Below, one piece after another: positions 1 to 7,199 of a DNA stretch of 29,478 nt. Every line of letters begins with the position of its first letter. Within the stretch, counting starts at the first letter, position 1. A program made the translations under genes and the position numbers. The stretch spans positions 1 to 29,478 of the forward strand of contig DAIOGN010000028.1 of the NCBI GenBank assembly GCA_036745245.1, written 5' to 3'. The notes under the pieces were generated by a model that had not been told where the DNA came from, searched no databases, and saw only the letters and a list, made by a program, of their open reading frames with translations. This stretch comes from DAIOGN01 sp036745245. GTDB taxonomy: Bacteria > Zixibacteria > MSB-5A5 > JAUVRN01.

Positions 1-45
1 ACACTTTGGTCTTGGTCAGGTCCGTGCGCTCTTGTACTTTCCCGC

Positions 46-927
46 ATGGTCGCCCGAATCTACCTCCTTCTCTGCGTCATCATCTGGGGCTGGACCTTCG
101 TCGCCACCCGGATTTGCCTGCAGTTTCTTTCGCCCGCGGAGCTTTTGGCAGCGCGCTTTGTCATGGCTGCGCCTCTGATGTGGCTGCTTCTGCGCCTCTC
201 GGGCCAACGGTTGAAGATCGAGCGCAAGCTTGTTCCAGCTGCAGTTCTCGCAGCCGCCCTGTTCCTCGTGCACTTTCTCGTTCAGAACATCGGTCTCACG
301 ATGACGTCGGCCACCAACACCGCCTGGCTGATCGCCATATCGCCTTTGGCCATGGCTGTGCTGGCCGCCTTGATCCTTCGCGAACACCCGGGGCGAAACA
401 CCTGGGTGGGCATTGTGGTGGCGTTTGCGGGTGTGGTGCTCTTGGTGTCCAGAGGACGGGTGACCGACCTGGACTGGCTCTCGTCCACGGGCGACTGGCT
501 GGCCCTGGGCAGCGCTTTCACCTGGGCGCTGTACACCATTGCCACGCGCGATCTTTCACGTGCCCATCCGCCGATGGTCGTGACCGCCGCGATGCTGGTG
601 CCATGTCTCCTGACTCTCGGCACCTGGGTACTTTTCACGTCCGATCTGCACGTGTACATGTCGCTTTCCGGCGAGGCCATTGTGGCTCTACTCTTCCTGG
701 GTTTCCTGGGAATGGGGTTGGGACACTGGCTGTGGCTCACCGGAGTGGCCAGGCTGGGGGCCGCGAAGGCCGGTGTGTTTCTCTACCTGGAGCCTTTGGC
801 CACCACCGCGCTGGCCGTTCCCTATTTGAATGAACCCTTCGGTGTGTGGAGCGCTGTAGGTGCGCTGCTGGTACTGGCCGGCGTGTTCTACTCCTCGCTC
901 AATGGCAAGGCCGCCGCAAAGGAATGA
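46..927 (+). CDS. DMT-superfamily (EamA) transporter
   Basis: The 293-residue protein is almost entirely hydrophobic, with about ten predicted membrane helices arranged as two EamA repeats, the usual length and layout of drug/metabolite transporters. The N-terminus (MVARIYLLLCVIIWGWTF) and the conserved start of repeat two (WLALGSAFTWALYTIATRD) are typical of the family. It should act in the inner membrane to export or exchange a small metabolite; substrate cannot be read from sequence. The ATG at 46 is chosen because it begins directly at the first membrane segment; no clear ribosome binding site precedes it. Its TGA overlaps an ATG (ATGA at 924-927), and the next gene starts a few bases later, so it is probably co-transcribed with the crotonase genes downstream. 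Confidence 0.88.
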   Translation: MVARIYLLLCVIIWGWTFVATRICLQFLSPAELLAARFVMAAPLMWLLLRLSGQRLKIERKLVPAAVLAAALFLVHFLVQNIGLTMTSATNTAWLIAISPLAMAVLAALILREHPGRNTWVGIVVAFAGVVLLVSRGRVTDLDWLSSTGDWLALGSAFTWALYTIATRDLSRAHPPMVVTAAMLVPCLLTLGTWVLFTSDLHVYMSLSGEAIVALLFLGFLGMGLGHWLWLTGVARLGAAKAGVFLYLEPLATTALAVPYLNEPFGVWSAVGALLVLAGVFYSSLNGKAAAKE

Positions 928-929
928 AA

Positions 930-1020
930 ATGAGCTATTTCCAAACTGAGATTCAAGACGGCATCGCGGTTGTGACGTTAAGCCATGGCAAGGCCAACGC
1001 GCTCGACGTGGAATTCTGCG
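930..1020 (+). CDS. Crotonase-family gene, 5' fragment cut by assembly gap
   Basis: Thirty codons are visible, ending at the run of Ns. The start is ATG 930, with AAAGGA six bases upstream; a second ATG at 924 is possible. The peptide reads as the N-terminal strand of an enoyl-CoA hydratase/isomerase and ends in HGKANALDVEFC, identical to residues 18-28 of the complete gene at 1076. Upstream of that shared stretch the two sequences differ, so this is a tandem paralogue and not the same gene read twice. The rest of the gene is missing from the assembly; nothing suggests it is a natural pseudogene. Confidence 0.7.
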
Positions 1021-1030
1021 NNNNNNNNNN
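1021..1030. other. Assembly gap (10 Ns)
   Basis: Ten Ns in the raw sequence. The left contig ends at the end of a 28-base stretch that recurs exactly at 1133-1160, so the gap lies at a repeat that probably broke assembly. The true gap is likely several hundred bases, enough for the rest of a crotonase gene, and ten is probably a placeholder. Confidence 0.95.
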
Positions 1031-1034
1031 AACT

Positions 1035-1054
1035 GCGCCCACGATAGTGGGCGC
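1035..1054 (+). terminator. Hairpin after the interrupted crotonase gene
   Basis: GCGCCCAC, a four-base loop (GATA), then GTGGGCGC form a perfect 8-bp stem. It is followed by CTCGGTTT, with only a weak T tract. It lies just before the next crotonase start, so it could be a weak intrinsic terminator, or an mRNA-stabilising hairpin between two genes of one operon. Confidence 0.4.
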
Positions 1055-1075
1055 CTCGGTTTAGAGGGATCGGCG

Positions 1076-1825
1076 ATGATCGACGTCACGCATCAGGATG
1101 GAATAGCGGTTTTGCGGATGGTGCACGGCAAAGCCAACGCGCTCGACGTGGAATTCTGCGATGCTTTGGCGACCGAGTTCGACCGGCTCAGAGACAACTC
1201 CCGTGCCGTGGTGCTGACGAGCACCGGCAAAATCTTCTCCGCCGGAGTGGATCTGAAGCGATTGAGCGACGAGGGCGCCGACTACACGCGCAGGTTTCTT
1301 CCCGCGCTCGACCGGGTGCTGCTGGGTCTATTCGGATTTCCGCGACCCCTGGTGGCCGCGATCAACGGCCATGCCATCGCCGGCGGATGCGTGCTTGCGT
1401 GCACGGCAGACTACCGGCTCATGGCGGACGGTCCGTTCAAGATCGGAGTGCCCGAGCTGCACGTGGGAGTGCCCTTCCCTCCGTCGGCGCTCGAAGTGCT
1501 GCGCTTCGCGGCCCCCGATCGCTACGTGCAGGAGCTCACCAGCGGCGAGAAGATCTACTCACCCGACGTGGCGTCGGCGCACGGGCTGGTGCACGGCACA
1601 GTGAGTTCCGATCGACTGATGGAGACCGCACTGGCGGAGGCGAGACGACTGGCTGGGTTGCAACCTCAGGCGTTCAGCCTCACCAAGACGATGCTCAGGC
1701 AGCCGATCGTCGATCGCATCGAGAACCTCAATCGGCAGTTCGGGGAGCAGGTGCTGGCGGGCTGGATTCATCCCGACACGCGTGAGGCGATCCGGAAGTA
1801 CGTCGCCGCCACTCTGAAAAACTGA
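1076..1825 (+). CDS. Enoyl-CoA hydratase/isomerase (crotonase) family protein
   Basis: The 249-residue protein has the crotonase fold. FSAGVDLKRL (54-63) and AINGHAIAGGC (95-105) form the two halves of the acyl-CoA oxyanion hole, and the length is typical for the family. In classical enoyl-CoA hydratase two glutamates catalyse hydration (Glu144 and Glu164 of the rat enzyme). Here the first is replaced by valine (V106, in GGCVLA) and the second is kept (E127, in VPEL). A single glutamate at the second position is the pattern of delta3-delta2 enoyl-CoA isomerases, so isomerase or another crotonase reaction is more likely than hydration. The protein should be cytosolic and act in fatty-acid or related acyl-CoA metabolism. 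The ATG at 1076 fits the family's N-terminus. It follows a truncated paralogue. Confidence 0.9.
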   Translation: MIDVTHQDGIAVLRMVHGKANALDVEFCDALATEFDRLRDNSRAVVLTSTGKIFSAGVDLKRLSDEGADYTRRFLPALDRVLLGLFGFPRPLVAAINGHAIAGGCVLACTADYRLMADGPFKIGVPELHVGVPFPPSALEVLRFAAPDRYVQELTSGEKIYSPDVASAHGLVHGTVSSDRLMETALAEARRLAGLQPQAFSLTKTMLRQPIVDRIENLNRQFGEQVLAGWIHPDTREAIRKYVAATLKN

Positions 1826-1848
1826 CCGGGAAGCCAGCGCAATCTCAA

Positions 1849-1901
1849 AGAATTGGGGTCAGACCCGAATTCTTCTGAAATTCGGGTCTGGCCCCAATTC
1901 T
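1849..1901. repeat. REP-like long inverted repeat between convergent genes
   Basis: A 23-base arm (1849-1871, beginning AGAATTGGGGTCAGACCC) is mirrored by 1879-1901 with a single mismatch, which is a G-U wobble in RNA, around a 7-base loop. It lies between the crotonase stop (1825) and the stop of the convergent dockerin gene (1942). The motif AATTGGGGTCAGACCC is familiar from palindromic elements dispersed in many bacterial genomes and linked to REP-associated (Y1) transposases; that link is recalled, not shown here. It could also stop transcription from both sides, but flanking T tracts are weak. Confidence 0.8.
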
Positions 1902-1941
1902 CTGTTAGCCCATTTCTATTCTCAAGGTCCCGCTCGACGGA

Positions 1942-3708
1942 TCAGCCGCCGGCTTGCTGCGAGCAGGGCGGCGGACCGCTCTTGAACACGAAGTTCACCA
2001 TGAGAATGATGTCAGAGGAGGTGTCCTGACCGCTGCAGTTCACATCGGCATGGTCGGGCACCTCGCAGTTCTCCCCGCCTTTGAAGATGTAGTTCACCAT
2101 TCGGATGAGGTCGGACGATGTCCAGTTCTCGTCGGCGTTGCAGTCGCCCGCCAGCGTGGCCGTTGTGACGTAGGTGACGGCGGCAGGAAGCTGGGGGGTT
2201 CCCACGGCTGACACGGGGGCGGCACCATAGCCCGCCGGAACCAGCTGTTGATTGCCGTTGATGCGCGTCGCCATGGTAAACGAGACGTTGCCTGGTACAT
2301 CGGCCTTGGGGATCAGCCGGGTGGTGTAGATCCCCACAACGGCATCGGGGATGGTCACGCGAACGTCGCCCCTTCCGTCTCCCGTGATATCGTCGAAGCT
2401 GTAGCTGGACCCGTCGCCGATGGTGTTGACGAACACTGAATCTCGGAACCCGATGGAGTCGCCTGCCGGGTCCACCACCAGAATCGCGAGGGGCAGAAGC
2501 GAATCGGCCTGCGGGTCCCACCGCGCCAGCGCGCCCGAGTAGTCGAACGTCACTTCGTAGATTAAAGGCTCGTCGACGTCGCAGGCATTGCCGCTACCGT
2601 CGCTGTCTTCATCCTCCTGCCCGGGATTGGCGTGGAGCGGGCAGTTGTCGCACAGGTCCCCCACGTCGTCTGAGTCCAGGTCGTTCTGACTGGAGTTGGC
2701 GATCGCCGGACAGTTGTCGCATGCATCGCCCACACCATCCAGGTCACCGTCCTGTTGCAGCGCATTGGACACGGTCGGGCAGTTGTCGTCCGGACAGGTG
2801 TTGAGCGGAAAGCCCGGGTCCCCGAAGCCGTCGCCGTCCTGATCGGTACACACGTCACAGAGATCGCCGGTTCCGTCCTGGTCGAAGTCCTCCTGAAGCG
2901 GGTTGGAGACGCTTGGGCAATTGTCGCACGCGTCTCCCAGCCCATCGTTGTCGACGTTGGTTTGCAGCGGATTGTTCACCAGGGGACAATTGTCCGCCTC
3001 GGCGCAGAACCCATCGCCGTCGACGTCGTTGTCCGGGTCGTTGGGACAAACGTCGCAGGTGTCCACAATACCGTCGCCGTCGGTGTCGGAGTCGACCGCA
3101 ATGATGCCGGGCACGAACTGCGGAGTGTATTCGTTCACGGGTTCGTCGTCATCGGCGAAGGAGAGAAAGTTGTTCAGGCCCGGAGGGATAAAGATGTTGA
3201 TCGAGTCGAGCGTGATTTTGGCCGGTTGCGTCCGGGCGGGCATCACGAAGTGTATGTCCAGAAGCGGGCCGACCGCTGGCGGAGCCAGGGCGTCCGAAAA
3301 CGAGGCCATGCCAATGAGAATTGTCTGCTCGGCCGTATCGATCAGAGTGTTGCGGACGTCCCACAGGGGGAGGCTGCCAAGCGCATGAAACGTCACACCC
3401 CGCGATTCCGGATCCCCCACCGACGTGTCGACGTGCAGCCCGGGGATGCCCGGAAACTTGAGTGGGATCACGAAGCTCGCGGCGCGCGTCTTCATGTCGA
3501 TCGAGACGGTGACGGTGAAGTTCGTCTGCTGGTTGAGCGGCAGCGTGCAGGCGGAGCCGACTACAATCAAATCCGAGTCGGAGACGGATTGCGCCCGAGC
3601 CGGGGCGACGTCGAGATGCGCCCCCACGGCCAAAAGCAGTAGGAGTCCAGGCAGGCGACCCGTCACCCACCCGAAAGCAGAATGCGACCCTTTGCCGAGA
3701 CCAGGCAT
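1942..3708 (-). CDS. Secreted calcium-repeat protein with dockerin-like C-terminus
   Basis: The 588-residue protein starts with a signal peptide (about 1-39, ending APARA). A beta-rich domain follows (about 43-205) that resembles cohesin-type modules. About six thrombospondin type 3 repeats (206-380) are rich in DxDGxGD and paired cysteines and should bind calcium. A second beta-sandwich region spans about 381-520. The tail (521-578) has two dockerin-like EF-hand repeats, GDCNADENWTSSDLIRMVNY and DVNCSGQDTSSDIILMVNF. The start is ATG 3708 because GGAG lies five bases upstream; the in-frame TTG at 3723 would place that ribosome site inside the gene. It should be an extracellular or surface protein. 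No enzyme domain is visible. Dockerin-like tails of this form are common in lineages without cellulosomes, where they may serve in surface attachment; that role is inferred. Confidence 0.85.
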   Translation of the reverse strand: MPGLGKGSHSAFGWVTGRLPGLLLLLAVGAHLDVAPARAQSVSDSDLIVVGSACTLPLNQQTNFTVTVSIDMKTRAASFVIPLKFPGIPGLHVDTSVGDPESRGVTFHALGSLPLWDVRNTLIDTAEQTILIGMASFSDALAPPAVGPLLDIHFVMPARTQPAKITLDSINIFIPPGLNNFLSFADDDEPVNEYTPQFVPGIIAVDSDTDGDGIVDTCDVCPNDPDNDVDGDGFCAEADNCPLVNNPLQTNVDNDGLGDACDNCPSVSNPLQEDFDQDGTGDLCDVCTDQDGDGFGDPGFPLNTCPDDNCPTVSNALQQDGDLDGVGDACDNCPAIANSSQNDLDSDDVGDLCDNCPLHANPGQEDEDSDGSGNACDVDEPLIYEVTFDYSGALARWDPQADSLLPLAILVVDPAGDSIGFRDSVFVNTIGDGSSYSFDDITGDGRGDVRVTIPDAVVGIYTTRLIPKADVPGNVSFTMATRINGNQQLVPAGYGAAPVSAVGTPQLPAAVTYVTTATLAGDCNADENWTSSDLIRMVNYIFKGGENCEVPDHADVNCSGQDTSSDIILMVNFVFKSGPPPCSQQAGG

Positions 3709-3767
3709 GGCAACTCCAGTCAAAAATGTCCAACCCGATGCAGCTTGACGCTGATATATATGAAGAG

Positions 3768-3789
3768 AATTCGGTGTGGGATCCGAATT
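3768..3789 (-). promoter_or_regulatory. Inverted repeat upstream of the dockerin gene
   Basis: AATTCGG and CCGAATT are perfect 7-base arms with an 8-base spacer, about 60 bases upstream of the dockerin gene start. An AT-rich TATATAT (3754-3760) lies between it and the gene and could be part of a -10 element read on the minus strand. The arrangement looks like an operator, but no -35 match stands out. The remainder of 3709-3963 shows no gene. Confidence 0.3.
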
Positions 3790-3963
3790 GGGTATCTTGT
3801 GGAAATATACCGGGAATCGACCACCTGTCCAGCGCTAAGTATGCATGCGGAGCGCCGCGCCCGGTTCTGCCCCCGAGGAGCGGTGGCGTTGCCTCTGCGG
3901 ATCGACGGAAATTGCGTCAGACTACGATCGCCTGAATACTCTAATGGCTGACTGCGATGTCCT

Positions 3964-5694
3964 TCATTTTCTCTTCGTGGCTTTGAGCACGCTGCCGCCG
4001 CGGTCGAGGAGCACGCGCGCCCCGGCGAATTCTGCCACGGTCACATCTCCGGTGGCCACATCGTAGCTTGCAAAGGCGGCCGGGCCCTGCGGCACCATCT
4101 CCAGGAAGAAATCGCGGGACGGGCCGATCCCCACGCACTTTTCCCTCTCCCACCAGAATCCAACGGCGCGTTCACCCTGTTCGAACGAGAGTCGCGCGTG
4201 TGTGCGCGCTGCCTGGCCCGGCTGTGTGCCAAGGATCTCAACGTCGCGGAAGGCACCCAGGCTCGAAAGCCCATTCCACCAGCCGCTCACGAAACCTGTG
4301 CCACTTTCGCCCGGTGGCATGTCCATGTACTGCCCCGCCGAATCGAACTGCCCGCGCGCCGCAAGACGGATCAGAGTTTCGGTGCGATCGTTGTAGGCCG
4401 CCAGGTCCTGAGGTTCGCCAAACGGAAACAGCGCTTCCACGGCAGCCTGCCCTCGTGGGATCACGCGCAGCTTCCCGCGTTCAACGCGCAGTTCGAGCGA
4501 GAGCCCCTCCTGCACATCCCACGTCCCGGACAGCGCTGTCGAATCGAGCGTCACACTGTCGGACACGACAGGCGGCAACGGCAGCGTGGAGTCGAAGTAG
4601 TGTTGGGCCAGGCCGCGAGCTATGAAGTCCATCGGCTGCCGTCCCTGCATGGTGCGATTCGTGAACACCACCACCACGAGGCTGTCGTCCACGAAGTGGT
4701 ATAGCGCGCAGCCCCAGCCGTGCGGCATGGCGCCGCCATTGTGCCAGATCAGTTCACCTCCACGCAGGCGGGATGAATCAATCACCCAACCGTATCCGTA
4801 GTGGCTGCTCATCTCCCCTTCCTTCATCCAGGGAGTGAACATTTCCTTTCGTGCCTGTTTTGACTGGCCATTGTCCGACCGCAGCCATCGGTACCAGTGG
4901 TACAGGTCCCACGGGGTGGACAGCACCCCGCCGTTGCCCACGAGGTGCCATGCCTCACGGGGGACGTCGGTTTGAGACGGGTAGCCCATGGCCTCGTTGT
5001 GCGAGCGCGCCACTTCGTATCCGGACACGTCCATGGAGTGAAGCCCCGTGCTTACCAGTGCGGCGCGCTTCCAGAGCGTCTGCATGAAATCGCCGTAGGA
5101 CTTGCCGGACGCGTGTTCAACGATGGCCGCGGCCAGCGAGTAGCCCACGTTGCTGTAATCGTACGCGGAGCCTGGCTCGAACAAGAGTGGCGTAGCGAGG
5201 GCCCGTGCCACAAGCGAGTCCCTGCCGATCTCCTCTTCATCGGGGCCAAGCGATGGCGGCAGCCCCGAAGAGTGCGTGAGCAGGTGATGAATGGTGATCC
5301 CCTGCTTGTCGGCGGGTACGCTATCAAGATACTTCGAGATGGGATCCTGCACCGACAACTTACCCTTGGATTCCAGTTCGAGCACCGCCGTCGCCGTCAA
5401 CTGCTTGGTGACGGATCCAGTGGAGAACAGAGTGCGCGTGGTGTTGGGCGTGCCGTTCCTCGGGTCCGCGATGCCGAAGGCGCCGAGCAACACAATGTGC
5501 GTGTCACGGGCTACAAGCACGGAGCCGTTGAAGTCGAATCCCGAAAGCCTCTGGCAGAACTCCCAGAGCCTTTCCCCTTTGGCTCCCGAGACAATTCGTT
5601 CGGGAATCGTGGGTTCAGCCGCACGCGCGATTGCGCCGCCACACAACCCAACGCAGGCGATCCATCCGAACCGACGCAGCAAGAGCGACTTCAT
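3964..5694 (-). CDS. Secreted serine beta-lactamase-like hydrolase (class C/esterase family)
   Basis: The 576-residue protein has a signal peptide (about 1-26, cleavage near ARA-AEP) and a beta-lactamase/DD-peptidase fold. The catalytic SxxK is S94-V-T-K97, the YxN is Y180-S-N182, and the third motif is H318-N-G320 (in IWHNGGAMPHGWG). The fold occupies about residues 30-370. The C-terminal 200 residues are beta-rich and extend beyond the usual lipocalin-like tail. Family members include penicillin-binding proteins, esterases and D-amino-acid peptidases, so antibiotic resistance should not be assumed. The start is ATG 5694 with GGAGG five bases upstream; an earlier GTG at 5700 lies inside that site. 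It follows the second permease by 34 bases on the same strand, so it is probably the last gene of the ABC operon and acts in the periplasm. Confidence 0.88.
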   Translation of the reverse strand: MKSLLLRRFGWIACVGLCGGAIARAAEPTIPERIVSGAKGERLWEFCQRLSGFDFNGSVLVARDTHIVLLGAFGIADPRNGTPNTTRTLFSTGSVTKQLTATAVLELESKGKLSVQDPISKYLDSVPADKQGITIHHLLTHSSGLPPSLGPDEEEIGRDSLVARALATPLLFEPGSAYDYSNVGYSLAAAIVEHASGKSYGDFMQTLWKRAALVSTGLHSMDVSGYEVARSHNEAMGYPSQTDVPREAWHLVGNGGVLSTPWDLYHWYRWLRSDNGQSKQARKEMFTPWMKEGEMSSHYGYGWVIDSSRLRGGELIWHNGGAMPHGWGCALYHFVDDSLVVVVFTNRTMQGRQPMDFIARGLAQHYFDSTLPLPPVVSDSVTLDSTALSGTWDVQEGLSLELRVERGKLRVIPRGQAAVEALFPFGEPQDLAAYNDRTETLIRLAARGQFDSAGQYMDMPPGESGTGFVSGWWNGLSSLGAFRDVEILGTQPGQAARTHARLSFEQGERAVGFWWEREKCVGIGPSRDFFLEMVPQGPAAFASYDVATGDVTVAEFAGARVLLDRGGSVLKATKRK

Positions 5695-5728
5695 CCTCAC
5701 CTCCAGAGGGAGCCAGACACCCGGCTCC

Positions 5729-7189
5729 TCACCTCACATCGTAACGCCAGAAGGCCACCCACGCTCCCAGAAAAGCGGCCAGCCCGCCCAACACCAGAAT
5801 GGCCAGGTCGGTGGATACGGACGGCAGCACGTCCGCAGCCGACAACCGCACCGGCGAAAACCGGGGCATATCGGACAGGTCGATGCGCTCATCGCCTCGA
5901 CTGCCACCGATCTTCAGGCCTGTCTCCGACGAGATCTCGATCTGCACGAACCCGCCCATCTCTCCCGTTTCCGCCTGCCTGGCCTGCACGTGTTTCAGCC
6001 AGTCGTCCCGATATCGCGTCATGGCGTCTTCGTTGCGGGACTTCATGGCCAGGTCGGTTCCGGCCAGTTCCATGGCCGCAAGTTGATAGGCCGACACAGG
6101 CGAAATCCGCGACAGCACCAGCGCCAGTCGTTCCTGCACCTCCCGCCGCCGCTTCAGGTCGGACATGAGGTCCGATTCGAATTCCTGAATCTGAGCTTCC
6201 ACGTCGCGCCTCAGCGAATCCTCCCGCTGCATCCGCTCCCACATCTCCTGGTCGCTGTCCGCGCTCGTGTGAGCGGGATCTCCGGAATGGCGCTCTTCGC
6301 GAAGGCGCTCCTCCATTGCCTTGTAATGCTTGCTCCACAAGTCCTGCGCGAAGGCGTCGCGCCGTCCCTCGATCTCCGCCACGCGCGGCACGTTGACCAT
6401 CTGCCCCGCCGCCATCATGCCGCCACGCGGAATGATCAGCACGAACGCGATCCACACCACCAGCGCCACCAGAAATGAAGTGGATGAAGACCGGGTGATC
6501 GTGGAGATCAACAGTCCCAACACGATGAACAGGGTGAAGTACGCAAGCGATACCAACAGGAGCGCACCCAGCCTCAGCCACAGTCCGTTGGAGACAGGCA
6601 AGCCCAGCCACGGCAAAAGCGCGAGTGAAAGCAGTACGGGAATCGCCAGTGGTACGACCAACCCCAGCCAGGCTCCGAGCCCCTTGGCCGACAGGTAGGT
6701 GGCGCGGGACACGCCGTGCGAAAATACAAGCTTCAGGGTGCCCGCCTCGCGCTCACCGCTTACGGCGTCGTAGGTGAAGAGCAGAGCGAACAACGACAGG
6801 ACCACGCCTACGATGACGGAGAAATCCACCATGCGGAACAACGCGAACAGCGGATCGTCGGAGTAGGCCGGGTGCCGCAGCTTCACCGATTCGTCCTGCG
6901 CGATGTTCGACCAGCGGCCGATGTCGGAGGACAATCCCGAGACGAAGGCCCGCAGAGGATCCGGCTCACGCAGCGCACGGTACCGAAACCTTTGCCAGCT
7001 GCCGGCCTCTTCGGCCTGCGAGTCGGCCAGCTTCAGCGCCGCCTCGTAGCCGTCGCGCTCGGCCCTGTACTCGCGCACGCCCGTGTACACCGAAATCAGA
7101 ATCAGCAGCGAACAGCACGCAAACGTCAGGGCGAACTTGGGCGAGAGCAGAATACCTCGCAGTTCCTTGATCACCAGTGTGGCGAACAT
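5729..7189 (-). CDS. ABC-2 type permease with large soluble insertion, copy 2
   Basis: The 486-residue membrane protein has one helix near 17-37, a soluble loop (about 40-115), four to five helices (about 120-260), a long charged insertion (about 265-450) rich in coiled-coil-like sequence, and a last helix near 459-481 ending in WRYDVR. This is the layout of ABC-2 permeases with a DUF3526-like domain, related to NosY. It is clearly a paralogue of the next gene upstream: both carry GxSSDIGR, DDP/EDP-x-FAxFR, VVLSLFA, YDA-x-x-GE and a terminal RYDVR. The two probably form a heterodimer energised by the ATPase at 8621-9385. The start is ATG 7189, preceded by AAGGAGAG; a longer reading to 7243 is unlikely. 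Only 10 bases separate it from its paralogue. Confidence 0.88.
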   Translation of the reverse strand: MFATLVIKELRGILLSPKFALTFACCSLLILISVYTGVREYRAERDGYEAALKLADSQAEEAGSWQRFRYRALREPDPLRAFVSGLSSDIGRWSNIAQDESVKLRHPAYSDDPLFALFRMVDFSVIVGVVLSLFALLFTYDAVSGEREAGTLKLVFSHGVSRATYLSAKGLGAWLGLVVPLAIPVLLSLALLPWLGLPVSNGLWLRLGALLLVSLAYFTLFIVLGLLISTITRSSSTSFLVALVVWIAFVLIIPRGGMMAAGQMVNVPRVAEIEGRRDAFAQDLWSKHYKAMEERLREERHSGDPAHTSADSDQEMWERMQREDSLRRDVEAQIQEFESDLMSDLKRRREVQERLALVLSRISPVSAYQLAAMELAGTDLAMKSRNEDAMTRYRDDWLKHVQARQAETGEMGGFVQIEISSETGLKIGGSRGDERIDLSDMPRFSPVRLSAADVLPSVSTDLAILVLGGLAAFLGAWVAFWRYDVR

Positions 7190-7199
7190 GAGCTCTCCT

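Noticed and set aside
846..1064. An open frame reading through the Ns to a stop at 1064
   Set aside because: The ten Ns are a placeholder, so frame and length across them have no meaning; only codons before 1021 are reported.
2580..3110. Short spaced repeats resembling a CRISPR or tandem DNA repeat
   Set aside because: They are in frame and encode the thrombospondin type 3 calcium repeats; spacing and sequence vary as expected for protein repeats.
3964..5694. Antibiotic-resistance beta-lactamase
   Set aside because: The SxxK, YxN and HxG motifs are shared by esterases and peptidases of this fold, and the long C-terminal part and operon context argue against a resistance role.
4897..6478. 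Two long plus-strand open frames opposite the hydrolase and permease genes
   Set aside because: Composition is typical of antisense shadow frames (rich in R, H, G, P), and the minus strand carries clear catalytic motifs and membrane helices.
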